From assembly GCF_023822065.1 (NCBI RefSeq), contig NZ_CP084930.1:2496001-2560000 (forward strand): DNA of 64,000 nucleotides, in the 5' to 3' direction. Each line of letters opens with the position of its first letter. The stretch's first letter is position 1. The notes beneath the pieces are model-generated. The model did not search any database. It was given only the letters and a program-made list of their open reading frames with translations, and had not been told where the DNA came from. Below are positions 10,768 to 21,048 of this stretch, one piece after another. A program made the translations under genes and the position numbers. The DNA is from Sphingomonas morindae. Its GTDB lineage: Bacteria; Pseudomonadota; Alphaproteobacteria; Sphingomonadales; Sphingomonadaceae.

Positions 10768-12524
10768 CACACCAGCGCCTTCGCCTCGTCGCTCGCCTCG
10801 CCGATCACTTCCTCGGCGTGGAGGATCATCTCGGTATGGGCGGCGCCGCTCGGGATCATGGGGAAGCAATTGGCGAGCTGCGCGACGCGGCAATCCACCA
10901 TCACCGGGCCGGGCGTGTTCAGCATCGTGTCGATGCCCGCATCCAGCGCGTCCAGCGCTTCGATGCGGAGCCCCGTCCAGCCAAAGGCATCGGCCAGGCG
11001 CACGAAATCGGGCAGCGATTCCGAATAGCTTTCGGAATAGCGGCTGGCATAGATCAGCTCCTGCCACTGCCGCACCATCCCCATATATTGATTGTTGAGG
11101 ATGAAGATCTTGATGGGCAGCCGATATTGCGTGGCGGTCGTCATCTCCTGGATGTTCATCAGCACCGAGGCATCGCCCGAGACGCCGATCACCAGCCGAT
11201 CGGGATTGCCGACCTGCGCGCCGACCGCGGCGGGCAGGCCGTAGCCCATGGTGCCGAGCCCGCCGCTGGTGAGCCAGCGGTTCGGCCCCTCGAAGCCGAA
11301 ATGCTGCGCGGCCCACATCTGGTGCTGGCCGACCTCGGTGGTGACGATGGGATCGAGATGGCGCGTTGCCGCATAGAGGCGGCGGATCGCCTCCTGCGGC
11401 ATGATCTCATGCTCGGCGGCGGGAAAGCCGAGCGAGTTGCGCGCCCGCCAGCCATCGATCCGCGCCCACCATTCGCCCAGATCCGCCATGCGGTGGCCGC
11501 GCGCGTCCCATTCGGCGATCATCGCTTCGATCGCCACGCCCGCATCGCCGATCACCGGCAGATCGACCCGGACATTCTTGTTGATCGAGGAGCGGTCGAT
11601 ATCGACATGGATCTTGCGCGCGCCCGGGGCGAAGGCGTCCAGCCGTCCGGTCACCCGGTCGTCGAAACGCGCGCCCAGGCAGAGGATGAGATCGGCCTGG
11701 TTCATCGCCATATTGGCCTCGAACGTGCCGTGCATGCCCAGCATGCCGAGCCAGGCCGGCCCGCTCGACGGATAGGCGCCCAGCCCCATCAGCGTGGAGG
11801 TGACGGGCGCGCCCAGCCGCTGCTGCAGCGCGCGGAGCGCGGCCGAGGCCTGCGGCCCCGCATTGATGATCCCGCCACCCGTGTAGAGCACCGGGCGCCT
11901 GGCCTCCGCCAGCATCGCCACCGCCGCTGCGATCGCCTGGGGATCGGGCTCGCTTTGGGGACGATAGGTCTTGTGGCGCAGCGGCCCGGTCGGGCGGGTG
12001 TAGCGGCCGGCGGCGATCTGCACATCCTTGGGCAGATCGATCACGACGGGCCCGGGCCGGCCCGAGGTGGCGATGTGAAAGGCCTCATGCACCACCGCCC
12101 CGACCTCGGCCGGATCCTTCACCAGATAATTATGCTTGGTGCAGTGGCGCGTGATGCCCACCGTGTCCGCCTCCTGAAAGGCGTCGGTGCCGATCAGATG
12201 GGTCGGCACCTGGCCGGTGATGCAGACCAGCGGGATCGAATCCATCAGCGCGTCGGCGAGGCCGGTGACGACGTTGGTCGCCCCGGGCCCGGAGGTGACG
12301 AGCACCACGCCCGGCTTGCCGGTGGAGCGGGCATAGCCTTCGGCGGCATGGGCGGCCCCGCCTTCCTGCCGAACCAGCACGTGGCGGATGCGCTTCTGCT
12401 TGAACAGCGCATCATAGATGGGAAGCACGGCGCCGCCGGGATAGCCGAACACGACCTCCACCCCGAGATCGCACAGGGCCTCGACCAGAATCTCCGCGCC
12501 GCTCTTCTCGATCACCGTCGTCAT
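10767..12524 (-). CDS. ilvB: Acetolactate synthase large subunit, biosynthetic
   Basis: This ThDP-dependent enzyme condenses pyruvate with pyruvate or 2-ketobutyrate, the first common step of branched-chain amino acid synthesis. The 585-residue protein has the catalytic Glu54 ([15 protein letters not shown]), the FAD-binding middle domain and the ThDP/Mg motif starting [11 protein letters not shown] and ending [12 protein letters not shown]. The MVRQWQ segment matches the biosynthetic rather than catabolic enzyme. Its stop overlaps the ATG of the small unknown gene by one base. The upstream 72 bp to miaA contain no obvious terminator or leader peptide, so transcription may also come from miaA. 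Confidence 0.96.
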
Positions 12525-12596
12525 GGGTCCGTCCGTAGCATATCAGCCGCCATGCCGGGCAGGGGGCGGCGGAGCAGGGCAGCTACTGGCAACAAA

Positions 12597-13532
12597 CTAG
12601 CGTGTCAACCCATCAACAAGTAATCTTGTTGCGAATTCCTTAGCCTGGGAATCACTTAGTTGCTCGGTGCGCGGCCATTCGGCCGGGCTTTGGTGGCGGA
12701 ACCAGGTGCGTTGCCGCTTGGCGTAGCGCCGGCTCGCCGCCTGGGCGGACGCCACCGCCGTCGCCCGATAGATCCGGCCGGCGCGCCAGGCGGCGATCTC
12801 CGCCACGCCGATCGCGCGCATCGCGGGCAGCGCCGGATCGAGCCCGCGCGCCACCAGCGCCTCCACCTCGGCGACCGCGCCCTCGGCGAGCATGGCCTCG
12901 AACCGCCGGTCGATGCGCGCCGCCAGCGCCTTCGCCTCGGGCAGCAGCAGCAGCGGCACCAGCCGCACCGCCCCGCCGATCCCGCCGACGCGATGCGCCT
13001 GCCAATCGGCCAAGGAGCGGCCGCTGCTCCGCACCACCTCCAGCGCACGGGCGAGGCGGCTCGTGTCGCTCGGGCGCAGCCGCGCGGCGACGCCCGGATC
13101 CTCGCTGAGCAGCGCGGCGTGCAGCGCGGGGGCGTCGAGCGCGCGCACCGCCGCGCGGATCGCCGGGTCGATCTCCGGCACCGGGGCGATGCCGTCGATC
13201 AGGGTGCGCAGATAGAGGCCGGTGCCGCCGACCAGCAGCGGTACGCCGCCTTGCGCGTGGACGGCGGCGATGGCGGCGCGCGCTTCCTCCGCCCAGGCGG
13301 CGACATTGTGCGCGACCGCGGCATCGATATGGCCGAACAGGCGGTGCGGCACGGCCGCTTCCTCGGCGGCGCTGGGGCGGGCGGTGAGGATGCGCAGATC
13401 GCGATACACCTGGCTCGCATCGGCGTTGATGATGGTGGCGCCGGTCCGCTCCGCCACGCGAAGCGCAAGACCGGTCTTGCCGCTCGCCGTCGGCCCTGCG
13501 ATGAGGCCCAGCGGCGGGAGATCAGGGTTCAT
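12597..13532 (-). CDS. miaA: tRNA dimethylallyltransferase
   Basis: MiaA adds a dimethylallyl group to A37 of tRNAs that read codons starting with U. The 311-residue protein has the P-loop GPTASGKT at 13-20, then [12 protein letters not shown], and the VGGTGLY element of the family. ATG at 13532 places the P-loop at the usual distance from the N terminus. A longer open frame extends upstream but is just the antisense of serB. The start codon overlaps that of the divergent serB gene within the tetranucleotide CATG (13530-13533). miaA is followed 72 bp later by ilvB on the same strand. Confidence 0.95.
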   Translation of the reverse strand: MNPDLPPLGLIAGPTASGKTGLALRVAERTGATIINADASQVYRDLRILTARPSAAEEAAVPHRLFGHIDAAVAHNVAAWAEEARAAIAAVHAQGGVPLLVGGTGLYLRTLIDGIAPVPEIDPAIRAAVRALDAPALHAALLSEDPGVAARLRPSDTSRLARALEVVRSSGRSLADWQAHRVGGIGGAVRLVPLLLLPEAKALAARIDRRFEAMLAEGAVAEVEALVARGLDPALPAMRAIGVAEIAAWRAGRIYRATAVASAQAASRRYAKRQRTWFRHQSPAEWPRTEQLSDSQAKEFATRLLVDGLTR

Positions 13533-14412
13533 GTTCACGGCCACGCTGATAGCAGCCGGCGCGCTGGGGCGCGGCGAAATTTCCACGGCGTCGGACGCGC
13601 TGGCTGCGGCCGGCTGCGTACCGGAGGCGCCGCACTGGCTGGATGCGGGCGATGCCTGCGATCTCGGCTTCACGGGCGATGCCGGCGCCGCGCGCGCCGC
13701 GCTGGAGGCGGCGCTGCCGGCGGTGGACAGCGTGGTGCAGCCGCGCGTGGGCCGGGCCAAGGCGCTGCTCGTGGCCGATATGGATTCGACGATGATCACC
13801 GTCGAGTGCATCGACGAGCTTGCCGATTTCGCGGGGATCAAGGCGCAGGTCGCCGCCGTCACCGAGGCCGCCATGCGGGGCGAGCTGGATTTCGGCGCGG
13901 CGCTGGATGCGCGCGTGGCGCTGCTGCGCGGGCTGCCCGCCACCGCGATCGATCGCTGTCGCGCGGAGCGGGTGCGGCTGATGCCGGGCGCGCGCACGCT
14001 GGTGCGCACCATGCGCGCGCGGGGCGCACGGAGCGTGCTGGTGTCGGGCGGCTTCACCGTCTTTGCCGAGCCCGTCGCCGCCGAGATCGGCTTCGATCAT
14101 GTCATCGCCAACCGGCTCGGCATAGAGGATGGCGTGCTGGACGGGCGCGTCGCCCGGCCGATCGTCGATGCCGCGACCAAGCTCGAGACGATCGTGGCCG
14201 AGCGCACGGCGCTGGGCCTGCCCGCCGGCGCCACGCTGGCGGTGGGGGACGGCGCCAACGATATTCCGATGATCCAGGCCGCCGGGCTGGGCGTCGCCTA
14301 TCACGCCAAGCCGCGCACCGCCGCCGCCGCTCAGGCGCGCATCGCTTATGGCGATCTCACCGCCTTGCTCTGGGCGCAGGGCTTGGCGCGGCGGGAGTGG
14401 GTGCAGGCGTGA
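13531..14412 (+). CDS. serB: Phosphoserine phosphatase
   Basis: SerB performs the last step of serine synthesis, hydrolysing phosphoserine. The 293-residue protein has an N-terminal ACT-like region (about 1-75) and a HAD catalytic domain with nucleophile motif DMDST at 83-87. It also has the second motif Ser (VSGGFT) and the Mg-binding [12 protein letters not shown] at 13531 gives the usual length; an in-frame ATG at 13501 would extend it by 10 residues into miaA. Either way there is no intergenic space to miaA, so its promoter must lie inside the miaA coding sequence. Confidence 0.95.
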   Translation: MFTATLIAAGALGRGEISTASDALAAAGCVPEAPHWLDAGDACDLGFTGDAGAARAALEAALPAVDSVVQPRVGRAKALLVADMDSTMITVECIDELADFAGIKAQVAAVTEAAMRGELDFGAALDARVALLRGLPATAIDRCRAERVRLMPGARTLVRTMRARGARSVLVSGGFTVFAEPVAAEIGFDHVIANRLGIEDGVLDGRVARPIVDAATKLETIVAERTALGLPAGATLAVGDGANDIPMIQAAGLGVAYHAKPRTAAAAQARIAYGDLTALLWAQGLARREWVQA

Positions 14413-14460
14413 TCCGCGCCCGGCGCATGCCGATCGAATAGCTGCGGCCTCGCGCCGCGA

Positions 14461-14486
14461 GGGACCGGCCGCGCGCGACCGGTCCC
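14461..14486. terminator. Hairpin between convergent serB and thiolase genes
   Basis: GGGACCGG (14461-14468) and CCGGTCCC (14479-14486) form an 8-bp GC stem with a 10-nt loop in the 84-bp space between two convergent genes. Its position fits a bidirectional terminator, but there is no T run on either side. Confidence 0.4.
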
Positions 14487-14496
14487 GCTCAGCGGG

Positions 14497-15669
14497 TCAG
14501 CGCTCGACGCAGAGCGCGATGCCCATGCCGCCGCCGATGCAGAGCGTGGCGAGGCCCTTCTTGGCGTCGCGCCGGCCCATTTCGTGGAGCAGCGTGGTGA
14601 GCACCCGAGCGCCCGAGGCGCCGATCGGATGGCCGATGGCGATGGCGCCGCCATTGACGTTGGTCTTCTCCGGATCGAAGCCCAGTTCCTGGCAGACCGC
14701 GATCGCCTGGGCCGCGAAGGCCTCGTTGGCCTCGATCAAATCGAGTTCGCCCACGGTCCAGCCGGCCTTTTCCAGCGCGCGGCGGCTGGCCGGCACCGGG
14801 CCGATTCCCATCAGCGCGGGATCGACCCCGGCCGAGGCCCAGCTCGCCACCCGCGCCAGCACCGGCGCGTTGCGGCGGGCGGCCTCCTCGGCGGTCATCA
14901 GCACCAGCGCGGCGGCGCCGTCATTGAGGCCGGAGGCGTTGGCGGCCGTGACCGATCCGTCCTTCTTGAAGGCCGGGCGCAGGCCCGCCATCGCCTCGAT
15001 CGTGGCGCCGGTGCGGATATATTCGTCCGCATCGACGGTCGTGTCGCCCTTGCGGCCCTTGATGGTGACGGGCGCGATCTCGTCCACGAAGCGGCCGGCG
15101 GCGCGCGCCTGCTCGGCCCGGTTCTGGCTGGTCACGGCGAAGCCGTCCTGCGCCTCGCGGCCGATCTGGTATTTCTCGGCCAGATTCTCGGCGGTGATGC
15201 CCATGTGATAGGCGTTGAAGGCATCGGTGAGGCCGTCGACGATCATGGTGTCGACGAGGCTCAGCGTGCCCATCTTGGTGCCGGCGCGCATCGCCTGGGC
15301 GTGCGGCGCGAGCGACATGCTCTCCTGTCCGCCGGCGACCATGATCGCGGCATCGCCATTGGCGATCGACTGCGCCGCCAGCGCCACCGCGCGCAGGCCC
15401 GAGCCGCACACCTGGTTCACGCTCCACGCGGGCACTTCCTTGGGCACGCCCGCCGCCATCGCCGCCTGCCGCGCCGGGTTCTGGCCCTGCGCCGCCGTCA
15501 GCACCTGGCCGAGGATGACTTCGGACACCTCCTCGCCCGCGACACCGCTCGCCGCCAGCGCGGCCTCGATCGCGACACGGCCCAGTTCATGGGCCGGCGT
15601 GGTCGCGAAGCTGCCGAGAAAGCTGCCGACCGGCGTGCGCTTGGCAGCGGTAATGACGATATCGGGCAT
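14497..15669 (-). CDS. Acetyl-CoA C-acetyltransferase (thiolase)
   Basis: This is a biosynthetic-type thiolase condensing two acetyl-CoA to acetoacetyl-CoA, for polyhydroxybutyrate or related pathways, or the reverse reaction. The 390-residue protein has the acyl-accepting Cys88 ([10 protein letters not shown]), the thiolase signature [19 protein letters not shown] with the catalytic His, and the C-terminal catalytic Cys in CIGGGMG. The start is ATG at 15669; a longer open frame to 15771 lacks homology. No phaB or phaC lies beside it, so the pathway (PHB versus fatty-acid or ketone metabolism) is open. Confidence 0.93.
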   Translation of the reverse strand: MPDIVITAAKRTPVGSFLGSFATTPAHELGRVAIEAALAASGVAGEEVSEVILGQVLTAAQGQNPARQAAMAAGVPKEVPAWSVNQVCGSGLRAVALAAQSIANGDAAIMVAGGQESMSLAPHAQAMRAGTKMGTLSLVDTMIVDGLTDAFNAYHMGITAENLAEKYQIGREAQDGFAVTSQNRAEQARAAGRFVDEIAPVTIKGRKGDTTVDADEYIRTGATIEAMAGLRPAFKKDGSVTAANASGLNDGAAALVLMTAEEAARRNAPVLARVASWASAGVDPALMGIGPVPASRRALEKAGWTVGELDLIEANEAFAAQAIAVCQELGFDPEKTNVNGGAIAIGHPIGASGARVLTTLLHEMGRRDAKKGLATLCIGGGMGIALCVER

Positions 15670-15731
15670 AGGGGCTCCGTTTTGAGTCGGATCAGAAGAA
15701 GCCTGCCCGATAGCATGGGCCGCCGCCAATC

Positions 15732-17816
15732 TCACCCGCCACGCGGGTTTCCGTAGCGGAAACTGATCCATATCGTGCGGGGCGTCGCCCGCTCCACCGT
15801 GCCGTCGGACGAGAGCGCCGCCATTACCAGCGTGTTGGTGAGATTTTCGGCGCGCAGCTCCACCGCCGCCGCGCGGCTCAGCGGCAGGCGCAGGCTGCCG
15901 TCCAGCGTGACCGCGCCGCGCAGCACCAGGCTGTTCTGATCGTCCTCGAACTGCGGCCCGACATAGCGCAGCGTGGCGCTCGCGGCGACGCCCTGGCGCC
16001 GCTGCCAGCCGAGCGTGGCGGAGGCGGCGTGACGCGCCGTCTGCGCGGGCCGCAGCCCGTCCAGCGGGCGGGCGGCGCCGCTGGCATGGACGCGCGCATC
16101 GGTGAAGGCATAGGAAGCGGACAGCGCCCAGGCGCCGAGCGCGAGCCGCGCATCCAGCTCCGCCCCGCGCGAGACGATCGCGTCGAGATTTTCCCGCATC
16201 TGGTAGCGGCCGGCGGCGGAGACGCTGCCGACCTGCGGGAAAATGCCCGGGCCCGGCGCCAGCGTGACATTGGCGATCGCGTCGCCCAGCCGGTTGGCGA
16301 AGAGCGTGGCGGCGAGGTGCAGCGTCGGCAGCGGATCATAATCGATCCCGCCATCCACGCCCTTCAGCCGCTCGGGCGCGAGCGCCGGGTTGGCGGCGAT
16401 GGCGTCGGCACCGACGCGGTAGAGGCGGTACAGCTCGTTGAGCGTCGGCAGCCGCCAGCCGAGATAGGCCGCGGCGCGCAGCGTCACCGGGCCATCGGCG
16501 GGCTTCCAGGCCACGCCGCCGCGTCCGGTCGGCCGCCAGCCGGCGCGATCGGCGAAGCGGTTTGCATCGAGCGTGGCGCCTGTGGCGAGCTGCTGCTGGT
16601 TGAGGAAGCCGTGCGACAATTGCCAGTGATCGATGCGGCCGCCGGCGGTGAGGCTGAGCCCCTCCGCCGCGTCCCAGCTCGCCTCGGCGAAGCCGCCCAG
16701 CGTGGCGGCGCGGCCGCCCGCCTCGCGGCGGCGGGTGGGGACGGTCGCGACATAGGAATAGAGTTCGTCGGTCTCGCCGGAGACGAAGCGCCCGTCCGCG
16801 CCCAGCCGGAGCGTCAGCCGCTCGGCGATCGGCGGGCGGATCTCCAGCCGGCCGCCGCTGCCCATCGAGGGCACGCCATATTGATCCAGCGTCGCGGTGG
16901 CGCGGGTGCGGCCATCATCGAGCGAGGCGAACCCGGCCGCGAAGGTGCGCGCCTGGAGATAGGCGAGCGCCTCAAAGCCCCACCGGCCACGGCCGACGAG
17001 CCGGAGGCTGGCATCCTCGCCCTCGGTGCGGTTGGGGGTGAAGGCGGTGCCGCGCGTGCGCCGGTCGGTGAAGACCAGCCCCGAGGCCTGAAGCTCGACC
17101 TCGGCGGCGATCGGCAGCACCGCGCGGCCCGCCACGCTGATCTGGCGATAGGGCGCCGCCATGTCCGCCGGCCCGCGCGTGGCCTGGCTGATCGGGACGA
17201 AGCCGTCGCCGGCGGCATAGCTGGCGGTGAGGAAGGCGAAGCCGCCCGCCATCGCGCCGGACAGGCCGGCCTCCGCCTCGCGCGAGGCGCGGCTGCCATA
17301 GCCGGCGCGCAGCCAGGCCGGCGCCAGCTGTTGCGGCGTGGCGCTGCTCAGTTCGATGGTGCCGGCGAGCGCGCCCGGCCCGGCGGCGCCGGCGCCGCCG
17401 CCGCGCGTCACCCGCACCAGGCCCAATCGCTCGGGATCGATCGCCGCGAAGCTGATCCAGCCGCCAAAGGGATCGCTAAGCGGTACGCCGTCGAGCAGGA
17501 CCAGCGCGCGGCTGGCGGCGTTGCCGCCCAGCCCCCGCAGCGTGGCGCCCTGGCTCGTCGGTTGCGCCGAGCGCGAATCCGAGCGGCGATATTGGGCGAA
17601 GCCGGCGACGTCGCGGAGGATATTCTCCAGCCGCCCGCTCGCCTCGTCGGTCAGTCGGTCGCGATCGATCACGGCCACGTCATAGGCCGCTTCGCCCGGC
17701 GGCCGGGCGAGGCTGGCGCCGGTGACGATGATGGGCGGCGGATCGCCGCCCGATTGGGCAAGGGCGGGCGCGCCGACGAGCATCGGCGCGGCCCGGAGCA
17801 GACGAGCAGGGCGCAT
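15732..17816 (-). CDS. TonB-dependent outer-membrane receptor
   Basis: The 694-residue receptor has a short signal peptide (about 1-21, ending ALAQ), a plug domain and a beta-barrel. The plug contains [18 protein letters not shown] and the [20 protein letters not shown] element. The barrel ends in [12 protein letters not shown] rather than in a terminal aromatic residue. The [15 protein letters not shown] segment resembles receptors for cobalamin or other organic ligands, but the substrate cannot be fixed. The start is ATG at 17816, directly before the signal peptide. No transport or regulatory partner is adjacent; upstream is an unrelated SDR gene on the same strand, 44 bp away. Confidence 0.85.
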   Translation of the reverse strand: MRPARLLRAAPMLVGAPALAQSGGDPPPIIVTGASLARPPGEAAYDVAVIDRDRLTDEASGRLENILRDVAGFAQYRRSDSRSAQPTSQGATLRGLGGNAASRALVLLDGVPLSDPFGGWISFAAIDPERLGLVRVTRGGGAGAAGPGALAGTIELSSATPQQLAPAWLRAGYGSRASREAEAGLSGAMAGGFAFLTASYAAGDGFVPISQATRGPADMAAPYRQISVAGRAVLPIAAEVELQASGLVFTDRRTRGTAFTPNRTEGEDASLRLVGRGRWGFEALAYLQARTFAAGFASLDDGRTRATATLDQYGVPSMGSGGRLEIRPPIAERLTLRLGADGRFVSGETDELYSYVATVPTRRREAGGRAATLGGFAEASWDAAEGLSLTAGGRIDHWQLSHGFLNQQQLATGATLDANRFADRAGWRPTGRGGVAWKPADGPVTLRAAAYLGWRLPTLNELYRLYRVGADAIAANPALAPERLKGVDGGIDYDPLPTLHLAATLFANRLGDAIANVTLAPGPGIFPQVGSVSAAGRYQMRENLDAIVSRGAELDARLALGAWALSASYAFTDARVHASGAARPLDGLRPAQTARHAASATLGWQRRQGVAASATLRYVGPQFEDDQNSLVLRGAVTLDGSLRLPLSRAAAVELRAENLTNTLVMAALSSDGTVERATPRTIWISFRYGNPRGG

Positions 17817-17860
17817 GGCGCGCGACCCTAGCCGCGCGCGCACCGCGCCGGAAGCGCCGC

Positions 17861-18637
17861 TCAGCGGTCCGAGCCGGGCTCGGCCATGCCGCGATGCTCG
17901 TGCGCGAGCAGCGAGGCGGGCAGGACATGGGCGGCGGCGACCTGGAGCTTGTTCTTCCAGCCGGACACGATGTGCGGCTTGCCCGCCATCAGCGCATCCC
18001 ACCCATCCCGCGCGACCTTGGCGGGATCATCCTTGCGCGCCGTGCCCACCGAGGTGTCGTCCATCTCGGCGCGGTCGAAGAATTCGGTGTCCGTCGGTCC
18101 CGGCATCAGGTTGGTGAGGGTGACGCCGTCGCTATCCTTGATCTCGTCGCGCAGCGCGTCGGTGAAGCTGTCGATAAAGGCCTTGGTGCCGTTGTACACA
18201 GCCTGGAAGCTGCCGGGGATGAAGCCCGCGATCGAGCCGGTGACGAGCACCCGCCCGGCATTGCGCGCCGTCATCTCCTTGAGCACGCGCTGCAGCAGAT
18301 ACAGGGTGCCGACGATGTTGGTATCGACGACGCGGCGCCACTCGGCCACGGGCTGCTCGAGAAAGCCATGGCCGAGGCCGCGCCCGGCATTGGCGCAGAG
18401 CAGGTCCACCGGCCGTCCGTTGGTGGCGGCGAGAAGCCGGTCCACCCCGTCGATGGTCGACAGATCGGCCTCGACCGACGTGACGCTGACGCCCTTGGCG
18501 CGGATATCGGCCGCCGCGCTCTCGATCAGCGGCTCGTCGGCGGCGATCACCAGATCAAAGCCGGCATCCGCCGCGAGATGGGCGAGTTCGAAACCGATGC
18601 CGGTGGAGGCGCCGGTGATGATGGCGAGCTGGGCCAT
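17861..18637 (-). CDS. Short-chain dehydrogenase/reductase (classical SDR)
   Basis: This 258-residue NAD(P)-binding oxidoreductase has the cofactor motif TGASTGIG at 8-15, NAG at 83-85 and catalytic Ser135, Tyr148 and Lys152 (YNGTK). It is the third gene of an SRPBCC/alcohol dehydrogenase/SDR run on the minus strand, 9 bp after the dehydrogenase. The substrate is unknown. The C terminus (HVLPASLLAHEHRGMAEPGSDR) is extended relative to minimal SDRs. A detoxification or stress role is an inference from the operon context only. Confidence 0.88.
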   Translation of the reverse strand: MAQLAIITGASTGIGFELAHLAADAGFDLVIAADEPLIESAAADIRAKGVSVTSVEADLSTIDGVDRLLAATNGRPVDLLCANAGRGLGHGFLEQPVAEWRRVVDTNIVGTLYLLQRVLKEMTARNAGRVLVTGSIAGFIPGSFQAVYNGTKAFIDSFTDALRDEIKDSDGVTLTNLMPGPTDTEFFDRAEMDDTSVGTARKDDPAKVARDGWDALMAGKPHIVSGWKNKLQVAAAHVLPASLLAHEHRGMAEPGSDR

Positions 18638-18646
18638 AAATGCTCC

Positions 18647-19828
18647 TCAGGCGGCCATGCCGGGCTTGAGCACGATCTTGGTGACCGTGTTCTGCTCGTC
18701 ATGGAACATGCGATAGCCTTCGGCCGCCTGTTCGAGCGGCATCCGGTGCGAGATCAGGAAGGTGGTGTCGATCTTCTCCTCGAGGATCGCGGTGAGCAGC
18801 CCCGGCATATAGTGCTGCACATGGGTCTGGCCGGTGCGCAGCGTGAGGCCCTTCTCCATGAAGGCGCCCAGCGGGAACTTGTCGACGAAGCCGCCATAGA
18901 CGGCGGGCATGGACACGCGGCCGCCCTTGCGGCAGGCGAGGATCGCCTGGCGGATCGAGTGCGGGCGATCGGTGGCGAGGAAGGTCGAGGCCTTGATCTG
19001 GTCCACCACATTGTCGACGAACAGGCCGTGCGCCTCGAGCCCGACCGCGTCGATGCAGACATCGGGGCCGATCCCGCCCGTCATCTCCATCAGCGCCTCA
19101 TAGACCGCGCTCTCCTCGAAATTGATCGTTTCGGCGCCGAACTTGGCGGCGAGTTCGAGGCGGCGCGGGAAATGATCGATCGCGATCACCCGCTCGGCGC
19201 CCATGAGAAAGGCCGATTGCACCGCGAACAGGCCGACCGGGCCGCAGCCCCAAACCGCCACCGTGTCGCCGGGCTCGATATCGGCCTGGTCCGCCGCCTG
19301 CCATCCGGTGGGAAGGATATCGGAGAGGAACAACACCTTGTCGTCGTCGATCCCGTCGGGGATGACGATAGGGCCGACATCGGAGAAGGGCACGCGCACA
19401 TATTCGGCCTGGCCGCCGGCATAGCCGCCGGTCATGTGGCTATAGCCGAACAGGCCCGACATCTCCTGGCCGTAGAGCGTCTGCGCGATATCCTGATTGT
19501 CCGCCGGAAGCCCGTTGGGGCAGGCGGAGAATTGGTGCTTGCCGCAATGGTAGCAGCTGCCGCAGGCGATGGTGAAGGGCACCACCACGCGCTGGCCCTT
19601 CTTGAGCGTGGATTGCGCGCCGGTCTCGACCACCTCGCCCATGAATTCGTGGCCGAGAATATCGCCCGCCTGCATGGTGGGGATATAGCCATCGTAGAGG
19701 TGAAGATCGGAGCCGCAGATCGCTGTCGAGGTGATCTTGATGATGGCATCGCGCGGATTGACGATTTCGGGATCGTCCACGGTATCGACGCGGACATCAT
19801 GTTTGCCGTGCCAGGTCAGCGCGCGCAT
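18647..19828 (-). CDS. Zinc-dependent alcohol/formaldehyde dehydrogenase-like protein (MDR family)
   Basis: This 393-residue medium-chain dehydrogenase has catalytic-zinc residues Cys38 (ICGSD), His60 and Glu61 (GHE). The structural-zinc cysteines are 89, 92, 95 and 103, and a Rossmann motif reads [10 protein letters not shown]. The long insertion between the catalytic and cofactor domains and the overall length resemble the glutathione-independent formaldehyde dehydrogenase subgroup. Its start ATG overlaps the stop of the SRPBCC gene in TGATG, and the SDR gene follows after 9 bp. The natural substrate is unknown. Confidence 0.88.
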   Translation of the reverse strand: MRALTWHGKHDVRVDTVDDPEIVNPRDAIIKITSTAICGSDLHLYDGYIPTMQAGDILGHEFMGEVVETGAQSTLKKGQRVVVPFTIACGSCYHCGKHQFSACPNGLPADNQDIAQTLYGQEMSGLFGYSHMTGGYAGGQAEYVRVPFSDVGPIVIPDGIDDDKVLFLSDILPTGWQAADQADIEPGDTVAVWGCGPVGLFAVQSAFLMGAERVIAIDHFPRRLELAAKFGAETINFEESAVYEALMEMTGGIGPDVCIDAVGLEAHGLFVDNVVDQIKASTFLATDRPHSIRQAILACRKGGRVSMPAVYGGFVDKFPLGAFMEKGLTLRTGQTHVQHYMPGLLTAILEEKIDTTFLISHRMPLEQAAEGYRMFHDEQNTVTKIVLKPGMAA

Positions 19829-20418
19829 CAGCGTCCCTCCTCTTCAAGCTGGGTCTTGTTCATGGCGTTGGTGGCGATCTCGCCGGTTTCCATCAGCTGC
19901 TTGAAGCGGCGGAGATCGCGGCGCGCCTGAATGGCGGGCTCGCGCTGGAAGATCTTGGCGATCAGCTTGCCGACCATCCCGGCCGGCGGATCGTAGAGGA
20001 TCTCGGCGGTCACCACCGTGCCGCGCTTGCCGGCATCGGCGAAGGTGATGCGGCCGCTGTTCGGCACGTCCGCGCCGGGTTCGCTCGTCCAGGCGATCAG
20101 CCGGTCCGGCACATCCTCGGTGATGCGCGCGTCCCATTCGACCGACCCGCCGCCGGGCGCCTTGACCACCCAGTGCGAACGGGTGTCGTCCAGCACGTCG
20201 ATGCGCTCGACATTCTCGAGGAAATCGGCGAGCCGCGCGAAATCGCGCCAGGCGGCGTAAAGTTCGGCGGCGGGGCGCGCGATCGTTACCGAGCGGCCGA
20301 CGAGATGGTCGCCCTTGGCTTCGATCAGCGCCTCGGTGGCGGCGTCGCGGCCGGCGCTCGATTTCGCGGCCGCGGCCGGCGCGTCGTCGCCGCGCGGCGT
20401 GGCGATGGTATCGCTCAT
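19828..20418 (-). CDS. SRPBCC (START/polyketide cyclase-like) family protein
   Basis: This 196-residue protein has an SRPBCC ligand-binding fold, recognisable from [18 protein letters not shown] at the start of the domain (about residues 43-60), [16 protein letters not shown] and the terminal helix region. The first 40 residues are Ala- and charge-rich and probably disordered. It leads the operon with the alcohol dehydrogenase (TGATG overlap) and SDR. Such proteins bind hydrophobic ligands; no enzymatic residues can be assigned. An upstream receiver-domain gene is on the same strand 124 bp away. Confidence 0.8.
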   Translation of the reverse strand: MSDTIATPRGDDAPAAAAKSSAGRDAATEALIEAKGDHLVGRSVTIARPAAELYAAWRDFARLADFLENVERIDVLDDTRSHWVVKAPGGGSVEWDARITEDVPDRLIAWTSEPGADVPNSGRITFADAGKRGTVVTAEILYDPPAGMVGKLIAKIFQREPAIQARRDLRRFKQLMETGEIATNAMNKTQLEEEGR

Positions 20419-20542
20419 GAGTGGCGCTCCTTTCCTGCGTGGAACAAGAAACGCCCGGCACCGCCGTCCGATCAGCGGAGTTTTTTTCCTTTCATCGCGA
20501 AGTCGGCACGGCTCGCGCGACAGTCATAACGCAGATCATCTT

Positions 20543-20941
20543 TCAGTCCCCGGAGCGGTCTCGCGGACCTCGATCGGCGTGAAGATCGAGAAGCGCCTGC
20601 ACCATCGATTTGGAATCGACCGGCTTCTGGTAAAGCGGCACATCGGCGAAGTCGTCGGCGATGATCGTGTTGTCATAGCCCGTGGCGAAGACAAAGGGGA
20701 TGCCCGCATCCCTGAGATAATGGGCGAGCCGGAAATCCGGACCGTCCATCAAATTAATGTCCACTACCGCGCAATCCACCATCTTCTCGGCCACCAGCGC
20801 GCGCGCCTGCTCCATGGTGCCAACCGGTCCCACGACGATCGCGCCGCAATCGTCGATCATCGAGGCCAAATCGGCAGCCAGAAAATACTCGTTTTCTACA
20901 ACAAGAACCCGCGTTCCCGACGCAGTTCCCTCCGAAACCAT
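20543..20941 (-). CDS. Single-domain response regulator, FAT-GUY type receiver
   Basis: This 132-residue receiver domain has no output domain. The phosphoacceptor is Asp61 (VVDINLMDG), the switch Thr87 lies in FATGYD and the conserved Lys is 106 (QKP). The FATGYD motif is the FAT-GUY signature of receivers that work with HWE/HisKA_2 kinases in alphaproteobacterial stress signalling. The first acidic pair reads E16-N17 instead of E/D-D, so one usual Mg ligand position is Asn. ATG at 20941 follows GAGGGG; a GTG at 20956 is an alternative start. It is divergent from the Crp/Fnr and HWE kinase pair 107 bp away. Confidence 0.88.
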   Translation of the reverse strand: MVSEGTASGTRVLVVENEYFLAADLASMIDDCGAIVVGPVGTMEQARALVAEKMVDCAVVDINLMDGPDFRLAHYLRDAGIPFVFATGYDNTIIADDFADVPLYQKPVDSKSMVQALLDLHADRGPRDRSGD

Positions 20942-21048
20942 CACGCGACCCCTCACAAAGACCCTTGCCGCCCTCGTAATGCCTCAAATTTTGCTCCAAA
21001 CAACATAAGTAAGTTTAGTTTTGACGGGGACGCGCCTATCATCATGCG

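Noticed and set aside
12525-12596. Possible leader peptide or attenuator before ilvB
   Set aside because: The 72 bp contain no run of branched-chain codons and no terminator hairpin.
20419-20542. Possible EcfG (GGAAC-N16/17-CGTT) promoter for the SRPBCC operon
   Set aside because: Reading the minus strand, no GGAAC and CGTT pair occurs at acceptable spacing; the GGAAC at 20441 is on the wrong strand.
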